Program-made: the position numbers and the translations under genes
Shown here: positions 1 through 9,100 of the stretch, one piece after another
Layout: each line of letters begins with the position of its first letter
How positions within the stretch are numbered: position 1 is the first letter of the stretch
Notes under the pieces: generated by a model
What the model saw: only the letters and a program-made list of their open reading frames with translations
Told to the model about the DNA's origin: nothing
Databases searched by the model: none
Virus record (IMG/VR): IMGVR_UViG_3300012006_000012
Location: 1-40,666 of that record
DNA length: 40,666 bases
Origin: a virus
Reading direction: 5' to 3' (one strand)

Positions 1-72
1 GGCGCATCAAAAGTTTGTGTTGGGTTTGTGTCGGCCGCTCCCCACGCGGTCGGGCGTGTCGGATTTTGGGCA
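1..72. repeat. Left copy of the terminal direct repeat
   Basis: This 72-bp sequence recurs at the right end (40596-40666) with one single-base length difference (GGG against GG near 22-24) and two substitutions at 40-41. It contains two tandem 11-bp units, GTTTGTGTTGG (13-23) and GTTTGTGTCGG (24-34), and the G/C-rich motif GGTCGGGCGTGTCGG. It suggests circular assembly overlap or terminal redundancy. The mismatches leave open whether these are one locus with end errors or two real copies. Confidence 0.8.
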
Positions 73-73
73 T

Positions 74-106
74 GAAGAAACCCCCGCCCGATTTCTCGGA
101 CGAGGG
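74..106 (-). terminator. Intrinsic terminator of the leftward 123-752 unit
   Basis: On the minus strand an 11-bp G/C-rich stem (arms 96-106 and 81-91, two G-U pairs) closes a GAAA tetraloop and is followed by TTTCTTC. It lies just beyond the stop codon at 123, so it should end leftward transcription of that gene and insulate it from whatever lies beyond the circle junction. Confidence 0.75.
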
Positions 107-122
107 CTTAGGGTCTTCGGGC

Positions 123-752
123 TTAGGCGGTCTTTACCATTGAACGCTTAGCGATTGGGACTAGGACTTCCAATAGGGCGGTTAGGGTCTGAAGGTCTGA
201 TGTCTTCATTTCCTTGAGATTCTTCAGAGTGCGGACTTCCAATAGGGCTTGAGACACGATAGATTCGATAGACTTCGCGCTTACCTTCTCGGACTTCGCA
301 TTAGTGCGGGACTTAGATTGAGTCGGTGCGACCTTCTCTAATTCTTCGATAGTTGATGCGCCTTCGATAGCGCCTTGAGCGCCTTCCGCGCCATGCTCGC
401 GACCGACACGCTCGGACAATTTTAGAAGGCTCGCGACCGATTGAGATTCCGCATCTGAAACCTTGCCGACAATTTCAGAGAAGATTGGAAACCATTGGAC
501 ATGTGACTTTCGGATTGTAGGGGCATTTCCGATTTTAGAGGCTTCCGCGATTGAGGCTTGGACTGTGCGGATTGAGGTCTTTCCATTTTTTAGCATTTCG
601 GCTATTTCTAGGACGAATTGGATTTCCCCGTCATGGTTGATGAGGGTTGAGTAACTTTCGACAATTTCCGCCATTGGGACGATTTCTGTCTTCTCGACCT
701 TGATTTTTGCTGGTGTTGAATTGTTAGTGCTGGCTACTGTTTTTTGAGTCAT
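123..752 (-). CDS. Hypothetical protein, 209 aa
   Basis: I do not recognise this protein. It is Lys/Ser/Glu-rich with a central HVQWFPIF patch (about residues 83-90), a charged low-complexity stretch (about 140-165) and a leucine-rich helical C-terminus. The ATG at 752 is preceded by GGAAATAAGAAA, a weak ribosome site. It is the only gene left of the origin-like block and is read away from it, with a strong terminator behind and a 15-bp palindromic operator 124 bp upstream. That placement would suit an early regulatory or replication-accessory role, but nothing in the sequence proves it. Confidence 0.7.
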   Translation of the reverse strand: MTQKTVASTNNSTPAKIKVEKTEIVPMAEIVESYSTLINHDGEIQFVLEIAEMLKNGKTSIRTVQASIAEASKIGNAPTIRKSHVQWFPIFSEIVGKVSDAESQSVASLLKLSERVGREHGAEGAQGAIEGASTIEELEKVAPTQSKSRTNAKSEKVSAKSIESIVSQALLEVRTLKNLKEMKTSDLQTLTALLEVLVPIAKRSMVKTA

Positions 753-875
753 TTTCTTATTTCCATTTCTGTGGGTATTTCATGGATTGGATTTTCCGAC
801 CCATAGGAAAACCTTAGCATCATTTCGGGCATTTCAACACCATTTCGGGGATTTATTTTTATTTATTTTTTGAGC

Positions 876-890
876 GTATGATTATCATAC
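876..890. promoter_or_regulatory. 15-bp palindromic operator, copy 1
   Basis: GTATGATTATCATAC, a perfect 7-1-7 inverted repeat, between the leftward 209-aa gene and the DnaA-box cluster. It is the only copy on this side of the genome. Confidence 0.7.
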
Positions 891-891
891 A

Positions 892-920
892 CTCAGGATT
901 CTCTCAGGATTCTCTCAGGA
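892..920. repeat. 11-bp tandem iterons
   Basis: CTCAGGATTCT occurs at 892-902 and 903-913, followed by a partial copy CTCAGGA at 914-920. A period of 11 bp puts each unit on the same helical face, as in iterons bound by replication initiators or regulators. Confidence 0.7.
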
Positions 921-926
921 ATGGAC

Positions 927-942
927 TCGAACACCTGTTCGA
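927..942. promoter_or_regulatory. LexA (SOS) box
   Basis: TCGAACACCTGTTCGA is a perfect match to the LexA operator of Actinobacteria and Firmicutes, GAAC-N4-GTTC, including the flanking TC/GA. It sits between iterons and DnaA boxes, which suggests that host LexA, and hence DNA damage, affects leftward transcription of the 209-aa gene or origin activity. The match is seen; binding is inferred. Confidence 0.7.
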
Positions 943-980
943 TTGTTTGTGTTGGGCGACACGCCCGACCTCGTTGTTGG

Positions 981-1022
981 CTGTCCACATGTGGATAACT
1001 TTGTGGATAAGCCTGTGGATAA
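981..1022. other. DnaA-box cluster (putative replication origin core)
   Basis: Three perfect TGTGGATAA boxes (complement of TTATCCACA) start at 990, 1002 and 1014, exactly 12 bp apart and in one orientation. An opposed box CTGTCCACA at 981-989 (one base from TTGTCCACA) abuts the first, forming CCACATGTGG. A degenerate TTATCCTGT follows at 1032-1040. Such density is expected at a DnaA-dependent origin and not by chance. No phage DNA polymerase is recognised, so host-dependent initiation is plausible. Confidence 0.75.
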
Positions 1023-1162
1023 CTATGCCCCTTATCCTGTGAGTTTGCTGAGAGTTTGCTGTGAGGATAGTCGCATCAAGAATAAACGCTTCATAGATAA
1101 ATCGACATATCTATTTATCGACAAATCGACAAATGCCGACCGTAGGGTTATTTATTTTGCAC

Positions 1163-1217
1163 CCCCACCCCTCTTATAGTATCCCTGAATAATTTTCTGT
1201 TATATTTTAGGGTGGGG
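1163..1217. repeat. 8-bp inverted repeat with AT-rich interior
   Basis: CCCCACCC (1163-1170) and GGGTGGGG (1210-1217) are perfect complements around a 39-nt AT-rich interior. This could extrude as a cruciform or mark a melting element beside the DnaA boxes. Confidence 0.45.
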
Positions 1218-1284
1218 ATATGACTATAATGGGGGGCTATATTACGCTCAAATAAAAGAAAACCTACTGCGATTGTTCGGTTTT

Positions 1285-1300
1285 ACCTGTTTGAACAGGT
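1285..1300. promoter_or_regulatory. Inverted-repeat operator on the late promoter
   Basis: ACCTGTT-TG-AACAGGT is a perfect 7-bp inverted repeat. Its right arm contains the proposed -35 hexamer TTGAAC (1291-1296), the usual position for a blocking repressor. It shares ACCTGTT with the SOS box at 927-942, but its GAAC and GTTC half-sites are not in the LexA arrangement. Confidence 0.55.
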
Positions 1301-1321
1301 TATCTTATATGTATATATAAT
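1291..1321 (+). promoter_or_regulatory. Putative late promoter for the structural operon
   Basis: TTGAAC (1291-1296), a 17-bp spacer and TATATA (1314-1319), or TATAAT at 1316-1321 with a 19-bp spacer. A hairpin AACGGAG-TCG-CTCCGTT (1323-1339) would lie at the 5' end of the transcript and may stabilise it. This is the best promoter-like sequence ahead of the terminase gene. Confidence 0.55.
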
Positions 1322-1438
1322 TAACGGAGTCGCTCCGTTTAAGACTCCGCTCCTCCTATATATAATATATAATTTATTATAATGGGACAATACTGCCCGT
1401 TTGACCCAACCGTTAAAACGGCGTTATTAGGAGATATG

Positions 1439-3307
1439 ATGGGACGCAAGCCAGGGGTACAATCTGTACCTAAAGACGAGGCCCAGGCCAAAGTACTAGC
1501 CCTACTAGAACAGGGTGCTACTATCACTGCTGCTATGGCAGCCGTCGGTCGCCAGGATACTGCCTTCCGTCAGTGGGTCATGTCAGATGAGTCTTTCAAA
1601 GAAAAATCAGATAAAGCCCGCCTTGCAGGCAAAGGCATTAAGGCCAACCTGGAAGAACTCAAGGATATCCCTTATGAAGAGTTCTCAATGCAATTTCTTG
1701 ATACCCAACTCTTTGACCATCAACTTAACTGGCTAGACCTCATTGAAGGCCGTGAGCCAAGGTGGCAACCTGCAGGTATGACCTATGAGCCAGGAGACCC
1801 AAAGCGCGTTCTTATCAACGTGCCTCCTGAGCATGCTAAATCAACCACCATTACCACCAACTATGTTTTACACCAAATCGTTACAAAGCCCAATACCCGT
1901 GTTATCGTAGTTTCTAAGACTCAGGGTATGGCCCGCAAGTTCTTGGGTGCAATTAAAACCCGACTTAGCCATCCTGGTTACATGAAACTACAGACGGCCT
2001 TTGGCCCTAATGGTGGCTACAAGGCAGATGCTACACAATGGTCTGCCGATATGATTTATCTAGGTACAGGACGCGATTCTGGCGAGAAAGACCCAACTGT
2101 CCAAGCCCTCGGGTTCGGTTCACAGATTTATGGTGCTCGCGCCGACTTGATTATCCTAGATGACGTGGTGATGGGTTCTAACGCCCATGAGTGGGAGAAG
2201 CAAATTGAATGGCTTCAAAAGGAAGTAATCACCCGCCTGGGGCGGCATGGAAAACTAATTATTGTAGGAACCCGTGTCGCGCCCATTGACTTATATAAAA
2301 TGATACGCTCTGGCGACCAGTGGACAGGTGGAAAGACACCCTTTACCTACTGTGCTATGCCAGCCGTTCTTGAGTTTGACGAAGACCCTAAGAAGTGGAA
2401 GACACTCTGGCCTGCGACTAACATTCAAGAGAATGATATAGATGAGGTTTTAGACAATGGACTTTTTCCCAAGTGGGATGGACCTTCTCTCTTTAAGCGC
2501 CGCTCTGAGGTCGCGCCGTCCGTTTGGGCTATGGTCTACCAGCAAGAAGATGTCCAGTCCGACTCCATATTCGCGCCAACACTTATCGCAGGATGTGTTA
2601 ACGGTATGCGAAAGCGCGGACCGCTTAAACAAGATACTCCAGGACACCCGAGACATTTAGAATCTACTTATACCGTTATTGGTTTTGACCCTGCGGTATC
2701 GGGACGCTCAGCCTTCGTAGCAGTTACTTATAACCGTTCCGATGGTAGGGTATATGTACTAGACTGCGTCAACATGGTTGACCCATCTCCCCAGAAAGAG
2801 AATGCTCTCATTCATGAATGGGTGGAAAAGTACAAGCCCCAAGAGTTTAGAGTGGAAATCAACGCCCACCAGAAATACTATGCTATGGATACGGACCTTC
2901 GTAATTACCTAGCCCAGTGGGGTTGTCAATTGAACTCACACTTTACTGGTAAGAACAAGTGGGATACATCTTTCGGTGTGGCATCTATGGCTAGCCTTTT
3001 TGGTAGCGAGCGCGATGGCCGTTTCCAGGACAACAATATTATCGAACTACCATCCAATGAAGGCTCTGAGGGACTTAAGTCTCTTGTACAGCAATTGATT
3101 ACATGGAAGCCAGATACTAAGAACCCAACCGACTGTGTTATGGCTCTTTGGTTTGCTATCATCCGCGTACGTGAGTTGATGCAGCAGTCTAGCAGGGTGG
3201 GTCAATACCAAACCAATCGATGGGCAACTAGGGCGCAAATGTCCAGCCGTGCATCACTTAATTTAGACGAAGCCTTTGCAGAGCAATGGGCTGAAACTTA
3301 CAACTGA
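1439..3307 (+). CDS. terL: Terminase large subunit
   Basis: This is the DNA-packaging motor, an ATPase-nuclease that cuts and pumps DNA through the portal. From the ATG at 1439 it is 622 aa. An N-terminal helix-turn-helix-like stretch (about residues 8-60) may replace a separate small subunit, since none is seen. Motor motifs are a Walker A-like PPEHAKST (about 129-136) and Walker B LIILDD (about 237-242). The RNase H-like nuclease starts at VIGFDPAVSG (Asp about 417) and ends near the Asp of NPTDCVMALW. I chose 1439 because AGGAG at 1429-1433 lies five bases upstream; an in-frame ATG at 1382 lacks a ribosome site and overlaps a TATAAT. Confidence 0.93.
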   Translation: MGRKPGVQSVPKDEAQAKVLALLEQGATITAAMAAVGRQDTAFRQWVMSDESFKEKSDKARLAGKGIKANLEELKDIPYEEFSMQFLDTQLFDHQLNWLDLIEGREPRWQPAGMTYEPGDPKRVLINVPPEHAKSTTITTNYVLHQIVTKPNTRVIVVSKTQGMARKFLGAIKTRLSHPGYMKLQTAFGPNGGYKADATQWSADMIYLGTGRDSGEKDPTVQALGFGSQIYGARADLIILDDVVMGSNAHEWEKQIEWLQKEVITRLGRHGKLIIVGTRVAPIDLYKMIRSGDQWTGGKTPFTYCAMPAVLEFDEDPKKWKTLWPATNIQENDIDEVLDNGLFPKWDGPSLFKRRSEVAPSVWAMVYQQEDVQSDSIFAPTLIAGCVNGMRKRGPLKQDTPGHPRHLESTYTVIGFDPAVSGRSAFVAVTYNRSDGRVYVLDCVNMVDPSPQKENALIHEWVEKYKPQEFRVEINAHQKYYAMDTDLRNYLAQWGCQLNSHFTGKNKWDTSFGVASMASLFGSERDGRFQDNNIIELPSNEGSEGLKSLVQQLITWKPDTKNPTDCVMALWFAIIRVRELMQQSSRVGQYQTNRWATRAQMSSRASLNLDEAFAEQWAETYN

Positions 3308-3317
3308 TAGGATACCA

Positions 3318-5084
3318 ATGGCATTAACAATGGAACAGGTTGCAGCAAGAGTTGACTCTCTTCGCTACCGCAACCACGAGCGTGACTCACGCAACCAGGA
3401 TGTTCTTGCCGTACGCAAGGGTAAAATCTCAGAAGTATACCCAGACTTTTTTCCAGATGGTGTTGATGCTAACGTAGTAGCAAATTTTATCGACATTGTT
3501 GCACGCGACCTCTCTGAGGTCATGGCCCCTCTTCCTGCTGTCAACTGCTCCGCAGCCAGCCAGGTTAACGACAGAGCACGCAGTTTTGCAGACAAGCGTA
3601 CTCGTATTGCCTCAAATTACTTCCAGCATTCTGACCTAGCAGTACAAATGTACTCAGGTACTGACTGGTATGTAACTTATGGTTTCGTCCCGTTCATGAT
3701 TGAACTCGACGAAGAAAGCAAATTGCCGCGTATTCGCATAGAAAATCCAATTGGGGCTTACCCAGAATTTGACCGCTATGGACGCTGCGTTGCATTTGCC
3801 AAACGATATATGATGACTTTGGGTGAACTTGTTTCACAATTCCCAGAGTTCGAGCGCCAACTGCTAGGTGACTTCGGTTACAAGCAGAACTTGAATACTC
3901 AGGTTGAAATGATGCGCTATTACGACGAAGACCAATCCATCATTTATATCCCTTCCAAAAAGAATCTTGTTCTATCTCGCGCTGCGAATCCACTCGGTAA
4001 AATGATGGTTATTGTCGCACGTAAGCCATCCATCGATGGTGAATTGCGCGGACAGTTTGATGATGTTCTAGGTATCCAATTGCTTCGCAATCGCTTTGCG
4101 TTGCTTGCAATGGAAGCCGCAGAGAAGAGTGTACAAGCACCAATCGTCCTACCTCAGGACGTACAAGAACTACAACTTGGTGGAGATGCGGTTATCCGTA
4201 CTTCAAACCCTGCTGGAGTTCGCCGCGTAGAACTGACGCTTCCACAGGGAGCATTTACAGAGCAGACCCTGCTCAACCAGGAACTACGTGTTGGTGCTCG
4301 TTACCCAGAATCTCGTACAGGAAATATTAATGCTTCTGTTGTAACTGGACAGGGTGTACAGGCACTTCTCGGTGCATTTGATACACAAGTTAAATCAGCA
4401 CAGGCTATCTTCTCAGCAACGTTGCGTGACGTTATCCGCATTTGCTTTGAAGTTGACGAAAAGATTTTTCCAGATGAAAAGACCATTCGTGGTGTTGATT
4501 CTGGTTCACCATATGAAGTTACCTACAAACCATCAAAGGATATCAAGTCTGATTACTCAGCAGATGTTCGTTATGGAATGCTTGCTGGTCTAAACCCAGC
4601 GCAAGGTCTTATCTTTATGCTTCAAGCATTAGGTGGAAAACTTATCTCCAAGGACATGGCGATGAGAGAACTTCCATTTACTGTGAACGTGACTCAGGAA
4701 CTTGAAAAGATTGAAATCGAAGAGATGCGTCAATCGCTTCTTGGTTCAATTCAAGCATACACACAGTCAATTCCACAGATGGCTGCACAGGGACAAGATG
4801 CATCCGATGTAGTGAGAAAGATTGCTGCGGTTATCAAGGCTCGTCAAAAGGGCCAGATGTTGGAAGATGCTATTGAAGCATCATTCACACCGCAACAGCA
4901 AGTTCCTCCTGCTGGAGTACCTACAAGTCCTGTCGAGCAGACGTCCCCTGTTCCAGGCGGCGCACCAGCAGGAGGCCCTATTACACCAGGACAGGCTCCA
5001 GCACCAGATGCTATGAGTTTGATTTCCAGCATTACGGGCGCAGGCAAATCAATGGCAAGAGTTTCAAGAAGCGGTAAAATCTAA
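3318..5084 (+). CDS. Portal protein
   Basis: A 588-aa protein directly after the terminase, the standard place and size for the dodecameric portal through which DNA enters and leaves the head. It has the charged alpha/beta portal body, a helical region near 460-530 and a Pro/Gln/Gly-rich disordered tail (about 530-575). Start ATG 3318 is chosen because GATAGGA lies just upstream; an in-frame TTG at 3276 would overlap the terminase. Identity rests on position, length and general character rather than a diagnostic motif. Confidence 0.8.
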   Translation: MALTMEQVAARVDSLRYRNHERDSRNQDVLAVRKGKISEVYPDFFPDGVDANVVANFIDIVARDLSEVMAPLPAVNCSAASQVNDRARSFADKRTRIASNYFQHSDLAVQMYSGTDWYVTYGFVPFMIELDEESKLPRIRIENPIGAYPEFDRYGRCVAFAKRYMMTLGELVSQFPEFERQLLGDFGYKQNLNTQVEMMRYYDEDQSIIYIPSKKNLVLSRAANPLGKMMVIVARKPSIDGELRGQFDDVLGIQLLRNRFALLAMEAAEKSVQAPIVLPQDVQELQLGGDAVIRTSNPAGVRRVELTLPQGAFTEQTLLNQELRVGARYPESRTGNINASVVTGQGVQALLGAFDTQVKSAQAIFSATLRDVIRICFEVDEKIFPDEKTIRGVDSGSPYEVTYKPSKDIKSDYSADVRYGMLAGLNPAQGLIFMLQALGGKLISKDMAMRELPFTVNVTQELEKIEIEEMRQSLLGSIQAYTQSIPQMAAQGQDASDVVRKIAAVIKARQKGQMLEDAIEASFTPQQQVPPAGVPTSPVEQTSPVPGGAPAGGPITPGQAPAPDAMSLISSITGAGKSMARVSRSGKI

Positions 5085-5102
5085 TTAACTAAGTAGGGGA
5101 CG

Positions 5103-5672
5103 ATGACAACACTTGTAGCAATTCAAGGTGATGGCTGGTCTGTCTTAGGTTGCGACTCTCGTTCTAGTGATGAAAGTGGTCGTCCTATGGACATGGCCAC
5201 TCACAAGATTATAGAAAATAACGGAATCCTTATTGCGGGTTCTGGAGCAGGACGTGGCTCAAATATTCTGCAGTTCGGATGGAAAGCACCTAAGCCTACG
5301 GCTGGTGCTAACTTGGATATCTGGGTAACTCAAACATTTATCCCAGCGATGCGTAAAGCATTTGTCGATGCAGGCTATGATATGAAAGAAGATGGGGAAG
5401 CAGCAGGACATGATTCTTCGTTTCTCATCTCAGTTAAAGGCGTTATCTATCCTATCTTTGAAGACTATTCTTGGGATAGGGACATTCGTGGTATATATTA
5501 CGGTGGTTCAGGTGGCGATGTTGCTCTTGGTGCTCTCGAGGCTCTTGGTGTCCAGCGTCTTACGAAGGCGGACTCAGTAGAAAAAGCAGTTCGTAAAGCA
5601 ATTGCTATCGCAGCACAGTGGGATATCTATACAGCAGAACCAATTATTACTAAAATTCATTATTCTAAGTAG
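5103..5672 (+). CDS. HslV/proteasome-beta-like threonine protease
   Basis: A 189-aa Ntn-hydrolase. After loss of Met1 the chain begins Thr-Thr as in HslV. Counting that Thr as 1, Asp falls at 17 in GCDSRSS, the position of the proteasomal Asp17, and Lys at 34 in THKI, next to the proteasomal Lys33. LIAGSGAGRG matches the Gly47 region and GGSGGDVALGALEAL a typical later helix. Length fits HslV (about 175 aa). GGGGACG precedes the ATG. It lies between portal and the other head genes, where phages place a prohead maturation protease, so cleavage of scaffold or head proteins is the obvious hypothesis. No unfoldase partner gene is present. Confidence 0.8.
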   Translation: MTTLVAIQGDGWSVLGCDSRSSDESGRPMDMATHKIIENNGILIAGSGAGRGSNILQFGWKAPKPTAGANLDIWVTQTFIPAMRKAFVDAGYDMKEDGEAAGHDSSFLISVKGVIYPIFEDYSWDRDIRGIYYGGSGGDVALGALEALGVQRLTKADSVEKAVRKAIAIAAQWDIYTAEPIITKIHYSK

Positions 5673-5681
5673 GAGGCCAAG

Positions 5682-6104
5682 ATGGCAATAAGCGCTGAAA
5701 ACAATTTTCAAGTATCAGCAACTGGTGGCGCGGGCGCATCTGGTCAAGGCAAGAAGTATATTCCAGGAATGAACAATTTAGGTTCTTCTGGAAAAGAAAC
5801 AATGGCTCAGCAAGGTGCAGCAACAATGTACAAAGCACCAGAAGCGCCTACACTTCCACCTGTAACTCCTCTTACAGCACCAACAGAACTAAAAGACCAG
5901 CATGTAATGCATGGTTCAATGGGCGGACCAGGACCCAATAGCGTTCCTAATCTTCCAACTGCTCCTAGCGAAGACCCAGATATCCAATCTTTGCGCGACC
6001 ACTATGACATCCTTGCATTTTGGGCATCACAACCTGGTGCATCACAAGCATCTAAAGACTACGTAAGTTACCTTAGCACAATTGTCCAGGGAAATGTGGT
6101 ATAA
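5682..6104 (+). CDS. Putative virion protein, 140 aa
   Basis: I do not recognise a family. The first 85 residues are Gly/Ala/Pro-rich and probably disordered; the last 45 form a likely helical segment (SLRDHYDILAFWASQ). AGGAGG precedes the start. Its stop overlaps the next start as TAATG, so it is translationally coupled to the giant internal protein. Small disordered proteins here are often head or ejection-apparatus accessories, which is inference. Confidence 0.7.
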   Translation: MAISAENNFQVSATGGAGASGQGKKYIPGMNNLGSSGKETMAQQGAATMYKAPEAPTLPPVTPLTAPTELKDQHVMHGSMGGPGPNSVPNLPTAPSEDPDIQSLRDHYDILAFWASQPGASQASKDYVSYLSTIVQGNVV

Positions 6105-9100
6105 TGGCTGGGATTTGGGATTCACTAGCGCGGACCCAGGAGATACTTTCAAAATATAAAAAGACAGATGCACCGTTTAACTCTGATAAGAAATTAAACT
6201 TTGGGGCTGCTTTAGATATTGCAAAGAATATGCCTGCTAATCCTACATATTACAGCAAAACAATTGCTGAGGCTAAGCAACAACTATTTTTTCCTACTGC
6301 TGGAACTGGCGTAAATACTGGTGGTGTTAATAATGCTATCGAACGTGGACGTCAAGATATTCTAGGTGTAGCACAAGCAACACTTGGTAAACCAATCGGC
6401 ATTCCTGCTAGCGCGGCTGCTGGTGCAGCGATTGGTTCTGTTGTTCCTGGCGTCGGTACTGCCATTGGCGGTGGACTCGGTGCGCTTACTGGTACTACAA
6501 TGTACGGTATTGCAGAACTTGACAAGAAAACAGATGGCAAAGTTAGCAAAGCCCTTATGTCTGGTACAAAAGGTGTGCGTTCTAACTACGCTTTTGTTAG
6601 TGATGTTACAAAGCATGATGCTGCGCTAGGCTTTTGGGCCACACTTGCACTTGTTGGTGCTGGTGTAGCAGGTACTGCTGCTGTAATTGCATCAGGCGGT
6701 GCGGCTGCTCCTGCAGTTGCTGCTGGTTTGCTCGCTATGTACGGTGCTGGTAAAGCAGAACGTGCTGCTGCAGAGGCTGGTGTCTTTGATTCTATTTCTA
6801 AGAGCATTAAACAGTCTGCTATTCTTTCTCAAAGCGCTGTAGGACAAGAGCGTTATAATTTTGGTACTGATGCTATGCATCTTGCTTCTGCTGCAACTGG
6901 TTTTAAGACACTTGGTGATACAACTAAGGGCATTGGTGCAATCGGTTCTGGCTTATTAAACTTTGTTGCAGAAACTGGAACAGCCCCAGATATCAAGGGA
7001 CTCCAACTCGGTGGTAAGTTAGTACGTGCAGCAACTGTTGGCGGTATTACATCAAAGACAGAAGGACCACTTGTTGGTTTTGTCGAAAAGGTTACTAATG
7101 AACCTGCTCGTGCAGCGCAACGTCTTGCTGATGATGTGGCAGTTATTAAAAGAACTGTTGCTGGGGAAGAAACTGCTTATACCCCATTAATTAAATTTTT
7201 ACAAGAGAATGATGTTGCTACAATTCAGCAACGTATAGAATATCGTGGTAATGAAATTGGCCAGATTGGTATTCCTCTTGTCGCTGGTAAAAGCGCAGAA
7301 GAAATTGGTCTAGTACTACGTATCTCTCGTGGAGATAAGACTGCACTAGAAGAACTATCTGCTCAGCACCCATCAACATTTGCACAATTAATGCGCTATG
7401 AAGGTATGCTTGAGACAATCGAGCAATCTGGTAATCAACGTATTGCTTATGGCTTTACTCGTGCAGATGGAAGTAACATTGTTCTTTCCAAGAAGTTGAC
7501 TGGTAACACAGCAATGATTGAAGCAGAACTAGAAGACTTACAATCACGTTTTAGTAATCTTAACAAAATGCTTAAACTTGATTCTTCAATGCAGGAACGT
7601 ACTGTATCAAAGATTCCTGGTATAGAAGCACTTCGCAACGATATTGCTAAGCAGCGTGCTGCCAATAAATTAGGCAATACAGAAACAGACCTCACTACTC
7701 GTGAGACTATGGCTGGCAAAGTCATGCAAAAGGTTTACACAGACAACAGCCTGCTTGGTGTAACTATCCGTAAGATAGATAGAGCGCTAGATGACACTCC
7801 TCACCAAACTGTTAATTTTAATGACATGGTTACTGGAACATCTCGCTTACGTACTACAACTCGTGCTGCTGTTGATAAGCAACTTATGGCTCCAGAAGAA
7901 GGACGTCTTCTTTATAACTCTTTCATAACTGCTAAAACAGAAGTTGAAAAACTTGCTGCATTAGAGAAATTTGAAACACGTATCTTTGAACAACTTGGAA
8001 ACAAGCATGGTGTTCCTGGACTATTGGTTGACCAAGTTCTCAAAGAGTATCTTACTATCATTGCACGCAATAAGTCTAAGGCTGTTGAAGCCAAGGCTGC
8101 TAATAAGGCTTACATGATTGATGAAGTTGGCGACGTAATCGTTGACCCACAACTTATCTCACAGTTGGCTAACGGACATTATCTTCCAGATATCGACCTT
8201 CTTGATAAAGCGTTTGCACGCTATTCAAAGAAGATGGGTGAAGAAGCAAGTCTACCAGTTAACATGGCTATTTTTGGCCGTTCTGTTGTAGATGAATTCC
8301 AATCAGTATGGCGTTCTATTACTCTTGCTCGTACAGGATTCCCAGTTAACATTATGCGTGACTCTACGCTACGTGCGTGGGGTGATGGTGCGTTATTCTA
8401 CATGGTTAAAGACATGAGTACAACAGCACTTGAGAATGTAGTTAAGTCAAAGAATGAAGTTTCAGAAATCCGTAACTGGGCTAAAACTGTAACTCGTAAA
8501 GATTCTAACTTAAAGTATATTCGTCAAGAGATGAATACACGCGATGCCGCACTCAAGGATATTCCAAATGTTCTTAAGCGTGCTGGTTATGATGCTGCAG
8601 ACCCAAAGACTTTAACTCCAGAAGTTCAAAAAGTTTTAGATTACCAAAATCAAGTACAATCAATCCGTGAAGGTTTGAGCATGCGCGAGCAACAACTTGT
8701 TGCAGGCAAGCCTGAGAAGATTGTTGGTCGTGATTCAGTTAATATCATGGGCTATGACTTCCCTAAGGGTGGTGCTGGTCGTTTTGGTAGGATGAGTTAT
8801 GATAAGTTGCGTGGCAAGGAAGACCTTCGTGGACTTCTTGCATCATCTCGTGAACTTGACATGGCTAATATTCGACGTGACCGCGTTGGTGGACATAAGA
8901 TTGAACCTACACAGTTCAATGAGAAGTTGCACTTGAAGTCATGGGAAACAATTCTTAATAACAGCCTCAAAAATGACCCAGTTGCACGCCTTATTCTTGG
9001 ACAGAAGATGACTGAAAAAAACATCATCTCATGGATTAGAAGCGAAAAGTCAACTGATTACATTGAACGCTTTGGATACGACCCAAAGTTAAAGCGTGCT

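Larger units (their letters stand above)
753..1435. other. Non-coding origin-like and control region
   Basis: No convincing gene lies here. In order it holds CCCGAAATG-like repeats, an AT-rich tract (851-871), the 15-bp palindrome (876-890), 11-bp iterons (892-920), an SOS box (927-942), a GTTTGTGTTGG motif (945-955), four DnaA boxes (981-1022), a GAGTTTGCTG direct repeat (1041-1050, 1052-1061), three ATCGACA copies (1101-1131), an 8-bp inverted repeat with a 39-nt AT-rich interior (1163-1217), and the late promoter with operator (1285-1321). Iterons, DnaA boxes and unwinding-prone DNA together are the usual composition of a replication origin. Function is inferred. Confidence 0.65.

Noticed and set aside
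943-1179. 78-aa plus-strand ORF in the origin region
   Set aside because: TTG start, no ribosome site, composed of DnaA boxes and repeats; no protein-like character.
1382-1438. Upstream terminase start at ATG 1382
   Set aside because: No ribosome site and overlap with a TATAAT; AGGAG favours 1439.
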